The notes under the pieces are model-generated. The model made no database searches, had not been told where the DNA came from, and saw nothing but the letters and a program-made list of their open reading frames with translations. A DNA stretch of 64,000 bases, from positions 2,418,001 to 2,482,000 of the forward strand of contig NZ_CP036537.1 of the NCBI RefSeq assembly GCF_021184025.1. Direction: 5' to 3'. Source of the stretch: Rhodopseudomonas boonkerdii (lineage in GTDB: Bacteria > Pseudomonadota > Alphaproteobacteria > Rhizobiales > Xanthobacteraceae). This document shows, piece after piece, positions 28,216-37,077 of the stretch; within the stretch, counting starts at the first letter, position 1; each line of letters begins with the position of its first letter. The position numbers were made by a program, and so were the translations under genes.

Positions 28216-29237
28216 CAGAAGTGGACGATGATCTTGCCGAACACCTGACGCGTCTCCATCCGCTTCAGCGCGGTGGCAACGTCATCAAGCGGCACTTCGG
28301 TGTCGATCACCGGCAGCATGCCGTCGGCCATCTTGTCGAGACTTTCGGCAATGTTGCGCATGGAGGCGCCGAAGGAGCCGAAGATGCGATATTGCTGCTG
28401 GAACAGCTGCATCAGATTGATGGTCGTCGACGGCCCCGAGGTCGAACCGCAGGTGACCAGACGACCGCCGCGCTTCATCACCAGCAGCGAGCCGTTGAAC
28501 GTGTCGGCACCGACATGCTCGAATACGACATCGACACCTTTCTTCTTGGTGATTTTGCGTGTTTCGCCCTCGAAGCGGTCCTTGCGGTAGTTGATCACAT
28601 GGTCGGCGCCGAGCTTCTTCACGCCTTCGATCTTGCTGTCGTCGCCCACGGTGGTGATGACAGTGCAGCCGATCTTTTTCGCCATCATGATGGCGACGGT
28701 ACCGATGCCGGAGCCGCCGGCATGGACGAGGATCGTCTCGCCCGGCTGCAGCTTGGCATTGTCGAACAGCATATGCTGCACGGTGGAGAAGGCGATCGGT
28801 GCGCAAGCGATATCGCGGAAGCTCAGGCTGTCAGGGGCGGGGATCACGAGCCGCGCCGGCATGTTCATCAGCTCCCGCGCAAAACCGTCGATGTGGAAGC
28901 CATAAAGGCCGCCGACGTTTTCACAGAAATTGTCACGGCCTTCCTGGCAGGCCTTGCAGTGGCCGCAGGTCAGCGCGCCATACATGGCGACCTTCTGGCC
29001 TGGCTTGAAATTGGTCACGCCCTCGCCGACCGCTGCAATCTCGCCGGACGCTTCGGCGCCGATGGTGATCGGCAGCTTGCGCTTGGCGAAGGCCATGCCG
29101 CGATAGCCCCAGACGTCGATATGGTTGAGGCCGACCGCCTTGACGCGGATCTGCACTTCGCCGGCTAGGGGCGGCGGGGGCGGGGGAACGTCGGCGGTGA
29201 TGAGCTCGCGTTCAGCAGCAAGATTGAGCGCACGCAT
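28215..29237 (-). CDS. adhXL: Zinc-type alcohol dehydrogenase of the VLCFA cluster
   Basis: A 340-aa medium-chain dehydrogenase. N-terminal GroES-like domain with structural zinc Cys cluster (CGHCKACQEGRDNFC near 92-106), then a Rossmann domain with ILVHAGGSGIGTVAIMMAKK near 168, typical of quinone-reductase-like MDR members. In rhizobia the gene between fabF1XL and lpxXL is called adh2XL, and its reaction in very-long-chain acyl synthesis or modification is not settled. Overlaps lpxXL by an ATGA. Confidence 0.88.
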   Translation of the reverse strand: MRALNLAAERELITADVPPPPPPLAGEVQIRVKAVGLNHIDVWGYRGMAFAKRKLPITIGAEASGEIAAVGEGVTNFKPGQKVAMYGALTCGHCKACQEGRDNFCENVGGLYGFHIDGFARELMNMPARLVIPAPDSLSFRDIACAPIAFSTVQHMLFDNAKLQPGETILVHAGGSGIGTVAIMMAKKIGCTVITTVGDDSKIEGVKKLGADHVINYRKDRFEGETRKITKKKGVDVVFEHVGADTFNGSLLVMKRGGRLVTCGSTSGPSTTINLMQLFQQQYRIFGSFGASMRNIAESLDKMADGMLPVIDTEVPLDDVATALKRMETRQVFGKIIVHF

Positions 29238-29342
29238 AGGCCGCGTCTCCAGGGTCTAAGATGTTGATTTCTGAGGCCTGCGTATCGCCGGTTCACGCTG
29301 GCGCGTCAACCGGTTAGAGCCTTTGAACAGGTAGGTTTGGGG

Positions 29343-29462
29343 TCTTGGACGCCATGCGGCACGAAGTGCCGCTTCGCAGGGCCGGGACCATCACGAACTC
29401 CGGCGCATGGTACGGTTCCGGCCCCGCGGAGCGTTGCCAGGCCGTGCGCCGCGTTCGGGACA
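29343..29462. repeat. Palindromic repeat (TCTTGGACGC...GCGTTCGGGAC)
   Basis: Shares the central GCCGGGACCATCACGAACTC block with 24291-24413 and has GCGGCACGAAGTGCCGC as a perfect inner hairpin. It lies between the fabF1XL stop and adhXL, so it interrupts the otherwise compact operon. Confidence 0.6.
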
Positions 29463-29469
29463 TGAAATC

Positions 29470-30750
29470 TTAAACCGGTTCGCCGGTGAGGATCAGGGAG
29501 GCGTTCTGGCCGCCGAATCCGAACGAATTCGACATCACCGCCGTGACGCGGGCGTCGCGGGCGGTGTTGGGAACCACGTCGAACGGAATTGCCGGATCCG
29601 GAACATCGTAGTTGATGGTCGGCGGAATCCGCTGGTGTTCCAGCGTCAGCAGCGAGAACACCGCCTCGACGGCGCCGGCAGCCGATAGAGTGTGTCCGAC
29701 CATCGACTTGTTCGACGACACCGGAATGGTCTTGGCGAGCTCACCGAACACGGTGGAGATGCCGAGATATTCCATCTTGTCGTTTTCCGGCGTGCCGGTG
29801 CCGTGGGCGTTGATGTAATCGATCTTGTCCACGGTCATGCCGGCATCGATCAGCGCGTTCTTCACGCAACCGATGATCGGCTTGCCGTCGGGGCTCGATC
29901 GGGTGCGGTGGAAACTGTCGGCGAGTTCGCCGCAGCCGGCAACGATGCCGAGGATCTTTGCGCCGCGCGCTTTGGCAGCCTCGAGGCTTTCCAGCACCAG
30001 CGCGCCGGCACCCTCGGCCATCACAAAGCCCTCGCGGTTCTTGGCGAAAGGACGGGAGGCCTTGGAGGGCGTCTCGTTGTTGGTCGAGAGCGCCGAGAGC
30101 AGCGAGAAGCGGATCAGCGCTTCCGGATTGACCGAGCCGTCGGTGCCGACACACAGAGCCGCATCGGCCTCGCCGCGGCGGATCGCCTCGACGCCGAGCT
30201 GGATCGCGGTCGCGCCGGAGGCGCAAGCGGTCGAGAGCGAGATCGGCGAACCCTTGGTGCCGAACGTATCGGCGAGGGTGTCAGCGACGGAGCCGAACAG
30301 GAAGCGGCGGTGATATTCGGTGAAGTTGCCGGAACCGGCAGCGCGCAGCAGTGTGTCGTAATTGATATCGGAGTTCGCGCCGCCGGCCTTGGCGAGCGCC
30401 TGGCGTTGCGGCCATTCCACCTCGACTGGGGCTACGGCCAGGAACAGCGGGCCGGGAAAGTCCCCTTTGGCGCCGATACCGGCCTGGGCGATGGCTTCCT
30501 CGGCGACGAGTTCGCCGAGCTTCTCGCAGAGATCAGTGGAGGAGAACGGATCGACATTCAGGAAATCGACCGTGCCGGCCATCGTGGTCTTCATGCCGTC
30601 GATGGGGAAGCGCGTGATGGTGCGGATACCGGATTCGCCGGCGGTCAGTTTATTCCAGTTGTCGGTCTTGCCGGCGCCGAGCGAAGTGGCAACGCCCATA
30701 CCAGTGACGACGACGATCGGTCGGCCGAATTTATCGCGCGTTGCTGACAT
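29470..30750 (-). CDS. fabF1XL: Beta-ketoacyl-ACP synthase, VLCFA type (FabF1XL)
   Basis: A 426-aa condensing enzyme with an intact Cys-His-His triad: STACASGAT (Cys 176), NAHGTGTPEND (His 316) and VGHTLSAAGAVEA (His 353). It elongates acyl chains on AcpXL with malonyl-ACP in the cytosol. Forms a block with the ketosynthase-like gene 39 bases upstream, which lacks the Cys; together they resemble a KS/chain-length-factor pair. Length is normal for FabF. Confidence 0.93.
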   Translation of the reverse strand: MSATRDKFGRPIVVVTGMGVATSLGAGKTDNWNKLTAGESGIRTITRFPIDGMKTTMAGTVDFLNVDPFSSTDLCEKLGELVAEEAIAQAGIGAKGDFPGPLFLAVAPVEVEWPQRQALAKAGGANSDINYDTLLRAAGSGNFTEYHRRFLFGSVADTLADTFGTKGSPISLSTACASGATAIQLGVEAIRRGEADAALCVGTDGSVNPEALIRFSLLSALSTNNETPSKASRPFAKNREGFVMAEGAGALVLESLEAAKARGAKILGIVAGCGELADSFHRTRSSPDGKPIIGCVKNALIDAGMTVDKIDYINAHGTGTPENDKMEYLGISTVFGELAKTIPVSSNKSMVGHTLSAAGAVEAVFSLLTLEHQRIPPTINYDVPDPAIPFDVVPNTARDARVTAVMSNSFGFGGQNASLILTGEPV

Positions 30751-30789
30751 GTGTTCTCCGTTGCCCGTGCGGACCGCTTAACTCGACAA

Positions 30790-31995
30790 TCAAATCGCTT
30801 CGACCAGCGCCATGCCTTCGCCGCGCCAGTGGCCGGTCCCGATCACGACAATCTGGGAGGGCGCCTTCGACATTTCAATCTCAAGGCCGGTGGAATCGTT
30901 GGGCGCATAGAGCGCCCCGCGCGAGAGCGATAGTGCCGCGAGGCCGATGCCGAGCGGAAACTGTGTTTCAACCGCATGACCGAAGGACGAGCCTGTCGCG
31001 CGCACCGGCACGTTCGCATGCTTCTTCAGGAAGCTCAGCTCCTCCGAAGTTGCCGGCTCGGCGCCGGTGGCGCCGGTGATGATCGCTGTGTTCTGCTCGC
31101 CCGCGCCGATATTGCTCCACAACCCGTCGAGCGATGCGGTAATCTCGCCGCCGCCCTTGCGACGCGCACGATCGGCGACCACCGTCTTCAGCCGTGCGAA
31201 TGGCTTGGCGCCGCGCGCTTCCGCATGGGCCTTCGACTCGATCACGAGGAAGGCGCCGCCGGAGCCAAGTGCAAAACCGCTGTTGTTCTTGCGATCCCAT
31301 ACCGGCGAATATTTGTCGCGCAGATTGAAGTTGTCGAATTCGTACAGCAGCAGCATGTCCTTGCGCTCGCCATTATGGCCGGCGCCGACAAGGGTGATGT
31401 CGCTCTGACCATCGGCAATACGTGCGAGCGCGATACGCACGGCGTCCACACCGGCAGCTTCCTCTCCCATGAAGGTGCGGGACGAACCGGTGACGCCATG
31501 CACGATAGCGATATTGCCCGCCAGCAGGTTGGAGAGCTGCGCGAGAAAGAGGGTGGGGCGAAGATCGTTGAGCAGCTTCTCGTTCAGATAGTTCGGCGTT
31601 GCCGAGCCATAGGCTTCGGCGTTGAGAATGCTGGAGTCGACATTGAGATCGCGTTCGCCGCCGCCGGCCGCGACGATCATGTCCATCTTCGACAGGATGT
31701 CCTTGTTGCCCTTTACGCCGGCGGAATCGAGCGCAAGACCGGCTGCGTAGGTGCCGATGCGCTGCCAAGCTTCCATCTGGCGCTGATCGCCCTTCTTGGG
31801 AATCTGGGCGTCGTAACTGACCGGAGAGAGCGGATGCACGACATAGGGCGCGAACGTCGTCTCGTCGACATTGACGCGCTTGCCGTTCAGCGCATCCCAA
31901 TGCGCGTCAGGCCCTTCGCCGAGCGACGACACGATGCCGATGCCGGTGATCCATGCTTCGACGGGCTCGGATGCGACAGGACGGGTTTCAGCCAT
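30790..31995 (-). CDS. fabF2XL: Ketosynthase-like protein lacking the active Cys (FabF2XL)
   Basis: A 401-aa thiolase-fold protein. KS folds are recognisable (WITGIGIVSSLGEG at the N-terminus, EQNTAIITGATG and GSSFGHAVETQFPLGIGL near the C-terminus). The nucleophile elbow reads TFMGEEAAGVDAV near 175-186, so the Cys position is Glu 179 by counting to the downstream conserved Gly. The first catalytic His is also missing (ITGATG where NAHGTG is expected); the second (GHAVE) is kept. This pattern matches chain-length factors, which carry Gln at the same place. It probably pairs with FabF1XL rather than condensing alone. Confidence 0.88.
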   Translation of the reverse strand: MAETRPVASEPVEAWITGIGIVSSLGEGPDAHWDALNGKRVNVDETTFAPYVVHPLSPVSYDAQIPKKGDQRQMEAWQRIGTYAAGLALDSAGVKGNKDILSKMDMIVAAGGGERDLNVDSSILNAEAYGSATPNYLNEKLLNDLRPTLFLAQLSNLLAGNIAIVHGVTGSSRTFMGEEAAGVDAVRIALARIADGQSDITLVGAGHNGERKDMLLLYEFDNFNLRDKYSPVWDRKNNSGFALGSGGAFLVIESKAHAEARGAKPFARLKTVVADRARRKGGGEITASLDGLWSNIGAGEQNTAIITGATGAEPATSEELSFLKKHANVPVRATGSSFGHAVETQFPLGIGLAALSLSRGALYAPNDSTGLEIEMSKAPSQIVVIGTGHWRGEGMALVEAI

Positions 31996-32088
31996 TGGAC
32001 GGTACCTTAGAGGATGCCTGGGACTGTGCCTTTAAGGGACATGGCCGCAAGCGGGAAGCGCAGGCGCTTCACCATGGTGTCCATACGC

Positions 32089-32119
32089 CCGCACCGATCC
32101 CGTTGAAAGGTCGGTGCGG
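32089..32119. other. Intercistronic hairpin between acpXL and fabF2XL
   Basis: CCGCACCGA and TCGGTGCGG form a perfect 9-bp stem with a 13-base loop in the 152-base gap. There is no T-tract, so it looks like a processing or mRNA-stability element that could let the carrier protein be made in excess. Confidence 0.4.
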
Positions 32120-32147
32120 CCTTGAACGCTATCAAAAGCAGGAAGCG

Positions 32148-32429
32148 TTATGCGCCCTTGGCAGCAACCAGCTCATCGATGCGGGCGCTGAGATTCTTCA
32201 GGACGAAGTACTGTTCGGTGGTCGCCTTGCCGTCGTTGACTTCCTGGGTCCACTTTTCCAGCGGCAGCTTGATCCCGAATGCCTTGTCGATCGCGAAAGC
32301 GATGTCGAGGAAGTCGAGGCTGTCGATGCCCAGATCGTCGATGGCGTGGCTTTCCGGCGTGATCGTGTCGCGCGGGATGTCGCAGGTTTCCGCGATGATG
32401 GTGGCGACCTGATCGAATGTGGAGGACAT
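32148..32429 (-). CDS. acpXL: Specialised acyl carrier protein AcpXL
   Basis: A 93-aa acyl carrier protein with the phosphopantetheine site [12 protein letters not shown] (Ser 37). It is longer than housekeeping AcpP (about 78 aa), having a C-terminal extension [16 protein letters not shown]. The [14 protein letters not shown] segment is typical of AcpXL, the carrier of very-long-chain acyl groups for lipid A. First gene of the minus-strand cluster, with start ATG 32429 preceded by a normal leader. Confidence 0.92.
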   Translation of the reverse strand: MSSTFDQVATIIAETCDIPRDTITPESHAIDDLGIDSLDFLDIAFAIDKAFGIKLPLEKWTQEVNDGKATTEQYFVLKNLSARIDELVAAKGA

Positions 32430-32619
32430 TACTAAGCCTTTGATATATTGAAGATAATTTCATTCTGCGCGCGCAAAGGCTAGGCTTCGCCCCGGTTTGG
32501 GCCGGTTCGCCGCAGGGAGTCGTTTGCCCGTATATCGGAGCGGGGGCAGTAGTTCAATGCAGTTGAGCGGTCGCTCACCAACGTGTTGGGGCGGTGGAAA
32601 GACACCTGGGGGACGGCCG

Positions 32620-32955
32620 TCAAGGGTGCTGGATGGCGATACGGGCGCAGTCGCGGCGGCCCATGAGGACGCAATCCTGGGTTTTACGGAGATCGGCGAG
32701 GGTCACGGCGAGCCAGATGCCGGCCCCGACCAGCAGGGCTGTGAAGGCAAAGGCAGCGGCATTCGCGAGCATGCGGTGGCGGAAGTCGTCGGGCTCGGGC
32801 TTCTGCTGATAGTGCGAGAGATCGCCTGCGGGCTTGAGTGCGGTGCGGGAGGCGGGAATAGCCGGGTGGTCTGGCAGCGTGCTCGACGTACGTGGCACGA
32901 AACGCAACACGCGGTGCTCGTCGTCGTCCCGGATGATCGGCTGCTGCGTTTTCAT
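32620..32955 (-). CDS. Conserved-looking hypothetical membrane protein
   Basis: A 111-aa protein with a polar basic N-terminal half and a single membrane helix (ANAAAFAFTALLVGAGIWLAV, residues 65-85) followed by a short tail with two Cys (DCVLMGRRDCARI). No domain recognised. Reading-frame length, start and hydrophobicity are convincing, but function is unknown. It precedes the acpXL cluster on the same strand, with 190 bases between. Confidence 0.6.
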   Translation of the reverse strand: MKTQQPIIRDDDEHRVLRFVPRTSSTLPDHPAIPASRTALKPAGDLSHYQQKPEPDDFRHRMLANAAAFAFTALLVGAGIWLAVTLADLRKTQDCVLMGRRDCARIAIQHP

Positions 32956-33126
32956 GATCGGTCGTCAGCGATACAGATAGCTGACGGTAGCATGGCGGTG
33001 CAGTGTTGAGTCGGTGAAAGTCGCATAACCGCAATGTCGTGATGTCGCGTGATGACGTGGAACTGATCGCTCTTTGCGGGAACGCTATGTCATAGTCGCT
33101 ATGGAAACCCGTCCACGGAGCCTGAC

Positions 33127-33753
33127 ATGTCGAACATCCGAGAACCGATCCTCCAGCCGGTCCCGATATTGTCGCTGCGTCCCACGCAGATGACGGTCGG
33201 CATGCGCGAGGTAAAGGAAAAGCGGAAACGCTGGCGCCAGCACAAATCGGCACGCAAGCAATCCGAATTGCTCGGTAAACATATGATCCCGGTGGTGCTG
33301 GGTCCGGACAAGCGGTACTATGTCGTCGACCATCATCATCTGGCTCGCGCGCTGCACGACGAGGGCGTCAAGGACGTTCTGGTTACCGTGATCGCCGATC
33401 TCACCATGGTCGACAAGGATGCTTTCTGGAGCGTGCTGGATCATCGCCGCTGGGCCTACCCCTATGACGCCAAGGGCGAACGACGGCACTTCCGGGATAT
33501 CCCGAAATCGGTGACCGGGCTGAAGGACGACCCTTATCGCAGCCTGGCCGGCGAGATTCGCCGTGCCGGCGGCTATGCCAAGGATACCACGCCGTTCAGC
33601 GAATTCCTGTGGGCGGATCTGTTTCGTCGGCGGATCGCGCGCAAGGCCGTCGAAGCGGATTTCGCCGCTGCGATCGAGAAAGCGCTGGCGATCGCCAAGA
33701 GCAAGGACGCGATCTATTTGCCGGGCTGGTGCGGCCCGTCATCGGATAGCTGA
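33127..33753 (+). CDS. ParB/Srx N-terminal domain protein
   Basis: A 208-aa protein with ParB/sulfiredoxin-type fold. The opening PILSLRPTQMTVGMREVKEK matches the ParB N-terminal strand, and HMIPVVLGPDKRYYVVDHHH (to residue 71) corresponds to the ParB box, with DHHH in place of GERR. There is no HTH domain or CTP-type C-terminus as in true partition ParB. Family members are widespread in proteobacteria, sometimes annotated as ParB-like nuclease. Role unknown; it is not next to parA. The 3' end overlaps the convergent mgtC gene by 40 bases. Confidence 0.85.
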   Translation: MSNIREPILQPVPILSLRPTQMTVGMREVKEKRKRWRQHKSARKQSELLGKHMIPVVLGPDKRYYVVDHHHLARALHDEGVKDVLVTVIADLTMVDKDAFWSVLDHRRWAYPYDAKGERRHFRDIPKSVTGLKDDPYRSLAGEIRRAGGYAKDTTPFSEFLWADLFRRRIARKAVEADFAAAIEKALAIAKSKDAIYLPGWCGPSSDS

Positions 33754-34229
33754 GAGTCGTCTATCGGCTCCGAGGCCGGATCGCCCTTGCCGCCGAGGAT
33801 GCGATGCAGGAAGCGTTCGACCGTGCCTCCAAACAGCAGAACCACAAAGGTCACGGCGAGTGACACCGAGACCAGGCGCCAGTGGCCGGCACCGCACATG
33901 ATGCCAATACAGGCGGTGAGCCAGACGCAGGCGGCACTGGTGAGGCCTCGGACGCGGAAGTGCCGTTCGGAGTGAACGATGACGCCAGCGCCGAGAAAGC
34001 CGATGCCGGTGACGATGCCTTGTACGATACGGCTGCCGCCATCGGTGAAGCCACCCTGGCGGAGCGGATCGGCGAGCGTCGTCAGCATCGAGGTAGCAAG
34101 GCTGACGAGGGCGAGGGTACGCACGCCCACTGGCTTGCCACGCAGGTCACGATTGAGTCCGACGGCGCCTCCGGCAAGGGTGGCAATGCCCAGACGCAGG
34201 ATAATCTCCGACCAGTCGAGCACTGGCAC
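33714..34229 (-). CDS. MgtC/SapB family membrane protein
   Basis: A 171-aa inner-membrane protein with the MgtC N-terminal block LRLGIATLAGGAVGLNRDLR, then GVRTLALVSLATSM, GIGFLGAGVIVHSERHFRVR and GLTSAACVWLTA. MgtC supports survival at low magnesium and in host cells by modulating ATP synthase or ion balance. This version lacks the long MgtC C-terminal domain and ends in a disordered tail, so it resembles SapB/YhiD-type proteins. GTG 34229 is the longest start; GTG 34223 has better spacing to the GAAGGAG sequence. Confidence 0.88.
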   Translation of the reverse strand: MPVLDWSEIILRLGIATLAGGAVGLNRDLRGKPVGVRTLALVSLATSMLTTLADPLRQGGFTDGGSRIVQGIVTGIGFLGAGVIVHSERHFRVRGLTSAACVWLTACIGIMCGAGHWRLVSVSLAVTFVVLLFGGTVERFLHRILGGKGDPASEPIDDSQLSDDGPHQPGK

Positions 34230-34311
34230 GCTCCTTCGCTGCTGTTACTTCGGCGGGCGTCTCATCAAGGGATGATGATAGGCGATGACGTCGCTGGCGC
34301 AAAGCTGTCGC

Positions 34312-36075
34312 CTAACGCAGCGGCTTCTTCAGCAACGAGAAGCGGTCGGGGTCGAGGCCGAGCGAGGGCTGAAGAAGCGGCGTATCGACCATGCGCGGTT
34401 GCGGCGGCGGGATCGGACGCTCGCTGAAGCCAGGATCGTTCGGTACATCGCGGCTCGAAGTGGCACCGCGCCAGCGCTCCAGCACGGCAGCGACGAAGTT
34501 CATGTCGTGGCCGGCTGCCACCGACGGTACGGTGGCGATGGCGGCCTCCGAGCGCGGCAATTGATGTGGAGGCACTTCCTTGAAGCGCAGGCGTGTCGGC
34601 AGCGCGACGCCTTCGCCGAATGCCAGGACTTCCCGTGTGCCCAGCGAGGGCACGAAAGAGAGCAGGTTGGCTGCCGCATCCGAGACGGCAGAACGCAGCA
34701 GCGCCTGGTCGCGGTCATTGGCGAGACGCATCGCGAACAGCGTGTTGCACTGGGAGATGATGGTGGCGTCGAGCTCGGCCGGACGCTGGGTCACGAGGCC
34801 GAGATAGACGCCGTATTTGCGGCCTTCCTTGGCGATGCGCGACACCGCCTTGCGGGTCGGGCCGAAGCCGATATTGCGATCCGCTGCGGCGTAACGATGC
34901 GCTTCCTCGCAGACGAACAGCAGCGGTGAGACGCCGTCGCTCCACAGACCGAAATCGAACGCCATGCGGCACAGCACCGATACCACGGAATCGACGACTT
35001 CCGCAGGGAAGCCGGCGAGTTGCATGATGGTCATCGGCTTGCCATTGGCGGGCAGGCGGAACAGATGGCTGATCACTTCAGCCATGGTGTCGCCGCCGAC
35101 ATTGGCGTTGTCGAACATGAAAGCGTAGCGCGGATCGTTCTTGACAGCGTCGATGCGCGACAGCAGCTTGTGATACTGTATGCGCGACGAGCGGTTCTCC
35201 AGCTTGCCCATACGCTCGTCGATCAGTGAGATCAGGTCCACGAGACGATATGGGACGGGCGTATCCACCGTGTAGCCGACGGTCTTCGGATCGATCCGCT
35301 TGAGGCCGATGCGCTCGGCGTTCTGGTATTGTGTATAGATGCCCTTGGCGAGCGGGATGACTTCCGTGAGAATTTCGAGTTCTTCCGGTATGCCGGGCCG
35401 GCCGGCGAACAACACATCGACGATCTCTTCGAAATTGAACAACCAGAATGGCAGTTTCAGATTGCGCGGATTGAGTACCAACGCCTTGTCGCCGAAACAG
35501 CGGCCATATTCGTTGTGCACGTCGAGCAGGAAGATGCGCAGGTTCGGGCGGACGAGCAGGATTTCGTTGATCAGCAGGGATACACCCGACGATTTGCCGA
35601 CGCCGGTGGAGCCGAGTACGGCGAAATGCTTGCTGAGCATTTCCTCGACATCGACATAGGCGGTGACCGAGCGATCCTGCTGCAGCGCGCCGACATTGAT
35701 CTGGTCGGAGCCGGATGGCGCATAGATCGTGCGCAGGTCGGTGGTGCTGATCAGCTCGACGGTGTCGCCGATGGTCGGATAGTTGGTGACGCCGCGTTGG
35801 AATTTTGGACGATCGAGGGGGCCGGTTATCTCACCCAGCAGATCTACTGATGCGCTGGCGACATAGATGTCCGACCTGTTCATGTCTTCCGACGAAACTT
35901 CCGTGATCATGGCGACGATGGTCGAAGTCGAGCAGCGAATGCTGACGAAGCGGCCGACCGTGCCGCGCATCTCGGCGGGGGTCATCGGATTGACGGCCAG
36001 AAGACCGACGCGTGCCAGTGATCCGCGCACTGAAATGATGCGTCCGAACGACGCTGCCATACTCATGGTATCCAT
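34312..36075 (-). CDS. HerA/DUF87-type ATPase (ATP-binding protein)
   Basis: A roughly 587-aa protein with a beta-barrel-like N-terminal HAS domain (FGRIISVRGSLARVGLLA near residue 10), Walker A GSTGVGKSS near 155, a helicase-like NEYG motif after LRIFLLDVH, Walker B LLFVCEEAHRY near 400 and the arginine-finger region RPAELDATIISQCNTLFAMR. This is the HerA-type hexameric translocase family. In bacteria, lone HerA-like ATPases have poorly defined roles in DNA handling. The partner nuclease NurA is not seen nearby. The start is uncertain among ATG 36075, 36066 and GTG 36114. Confidence 0.85.
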   Translation of the reverse strand: MDTMSMAASFGRIISVRGSLARVGLLAVNPMTPAEMRGTVGRFVSIRCSTSTIVAMITEVSSEDMNRSDIYVASASVDLLGEITGPLDRPKFQRGVTNYPTIGDTVELISTTDLRTIYAPSGSDQINVGALQQDRSVTAYVDVEEMLSKHFAVLGSTGVGKSSGVSLLINEILLVRPNLRIFLLDVHNEYGRCFGDKALVLNPRNLKLPFWLFNFEEIVDVLFAGRPGIPEELEILTEVIPLAKGIYTQYQNAERIGLKRIDPKTVGYTVDTPVPYRLVDLISLIDERMGKLENRSSRIQYHKLLSRIDAVKNDPRYAFMFDNANVGGDTMAEVISHLFRLPANGKPMTIMQLAGFPAEVVDSVVSVLCRMAFDFGLWSDGVSPLLFVCEEAHRYAAADRNIGFGPTRKAVSRIAKEGRKYGVYLGLVTQRPAELDATIISQCNTLFAMRLANDRDQALLRSAVSDAAANLLSFVPSLGTREVLAFGEGVALPTRLRFKEVPPHQLPRSEAAIATVPSVAAGHDMNFVAAVLERWRGATSSRDVPNDPGFSERPIPPPQPRMVDTPLLQPSLGLDPDRFSLLKKPLR

Positions 36076-36305
36076 ATCCGAATTGGTGTTCTGCACGCAG
36101 ATTTCACGGGCCACTATGAGGCGCAGGGACTGGAAAAACGGTTAAGGCGAAGCGGTAGATTGAGCCGGAGCGCCATTGCGAATCCGACTGCGCAAAATGC
36201 GGTAATCGAGACGCAAAAACTTGTGCTAAAATACCGGCAGTCACCTTATGGGCTGCGGAACTTAGTTGGCTTCAACCAACGGCGAAATGCATCCGAGCGT
36301 GCGTG

Positions 36306-36379
36306 TGGCTGGGGAACCTGGATTCGAACCAAGACAAACAGAGTCAGAGTCTGTTGTGCTACCGTTACACCATTCCCCA
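36306..36379 (-). tRNA. tRNA-Gln (anticodon CTG)
   Basis: On the minus strand a 71-base cloverleaf plus encoded CCA. Acceptor stem TGGGGAA/TTCCCCA with discriminator G; D-arm GTGTAACGGTAGCAC; anticodon stem ACAGA/TCTGT around loop CTCTGAC, giving anticodon CTG; T-arm ending in GGTTCGAATCC. Short D-arm and 3' CAGCCA are usual for bacterial Gln tRNAs. It decodes CAG. Confidence 0.95.
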
Positions 36380-37077
36380 ACGGATTCAGACAATCGAAGG
36401 GGCCTTGAGGCCACGGTCTGGAATCGGTTGGCCGAGAGATCCTCTCGACGGAGGGCCTTCTAGCCCGTCCGCCTCGTTAAGCGCAAGAGCTTCGCATGGA
36501 TATCGTCGCAATAGCGGCTGATCCCTGTGGAACTATCGTCCGAACGCTATCGGAGTGGCGATCAGCTTGCTTGCTGTGTACGGGGGCGACCGTGGGAGAT
36601 GGTACGGCGTGAGTCGTGGTTGCACTTAAGCGATGGCATGAGGCTATGCCTCCGCCCACCGTTTTGGCCGTCCGCAAGCGGCCCCGGCAAGTCTTCGACT
36701 CTGCATTAGCCGTAAAGACCTGGCATTGCGCGCGGGTGTCGCTGCTCATACTGTCTTTGTTCCGTGAATTTATATTCAACTGTTCGCTGGGCGTACAGCT
36801 TGACATCTAAATACACGCAAAGATTGCGCGGGATGCTGGAGCGCAATGTCTGCTAAGGATTTGATTTTCTTAGTGGGTAAGAAAAGCGCTCGGGATTCAT
36901 TTTTGTCGGTCAGATTGTCGCATCCTTTACCAGCGGTTTACATAATACCCCCAAATTGAATGTGTGGGGTTTGCAGTGGGATCGCTGCAAGGCTCGCGTC
37001 TACCGATCTGTCACGCATTCCAGCTGACCAAACCTACACTCCCCACCAGCGGTCATATACCGAGGGAACCCTTCGTC
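36380..37077. other. 698-base gap between tRNA-Gln and the first chemoreceptor gene
   Basis: No gene recognised. Possible reading frames on both strands (for example 36477-36806 minus) lack family features and have poor composition. The right third is visibly more AT-rich than the flanks and probably contains the promoter of the chemoreceptor. No tRNA 3'-end repeat that would mark an integrated element was found within the window. Confidence 0.5.

Noticed and set aside
33127..33753. Chromosome-partition ParB
   Set aside because: Lacks the HTH and C-terminal dimer domains, and there is no ParA or parS cluster nearby.
34312..36075. HerA ATPase as part of an antiviral system
   Set aside because: No effector gene (nuclease, SIR2, DUF4297 type) is adjacent; neighbours are MgtC and a ParB-domain protein.
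36477..36806. 109-aa minus-strand frame near tRNA-Gln
   Set aside because: No recognisable domain, poor composition and no ribosome site; probably noncoding.
36306..37077. Possible integrated element at tRNA-Gln
   Set aside because: No integrase gene and no repeat of the tRNA 3' end within the window; AT-richness alone is not evidence.
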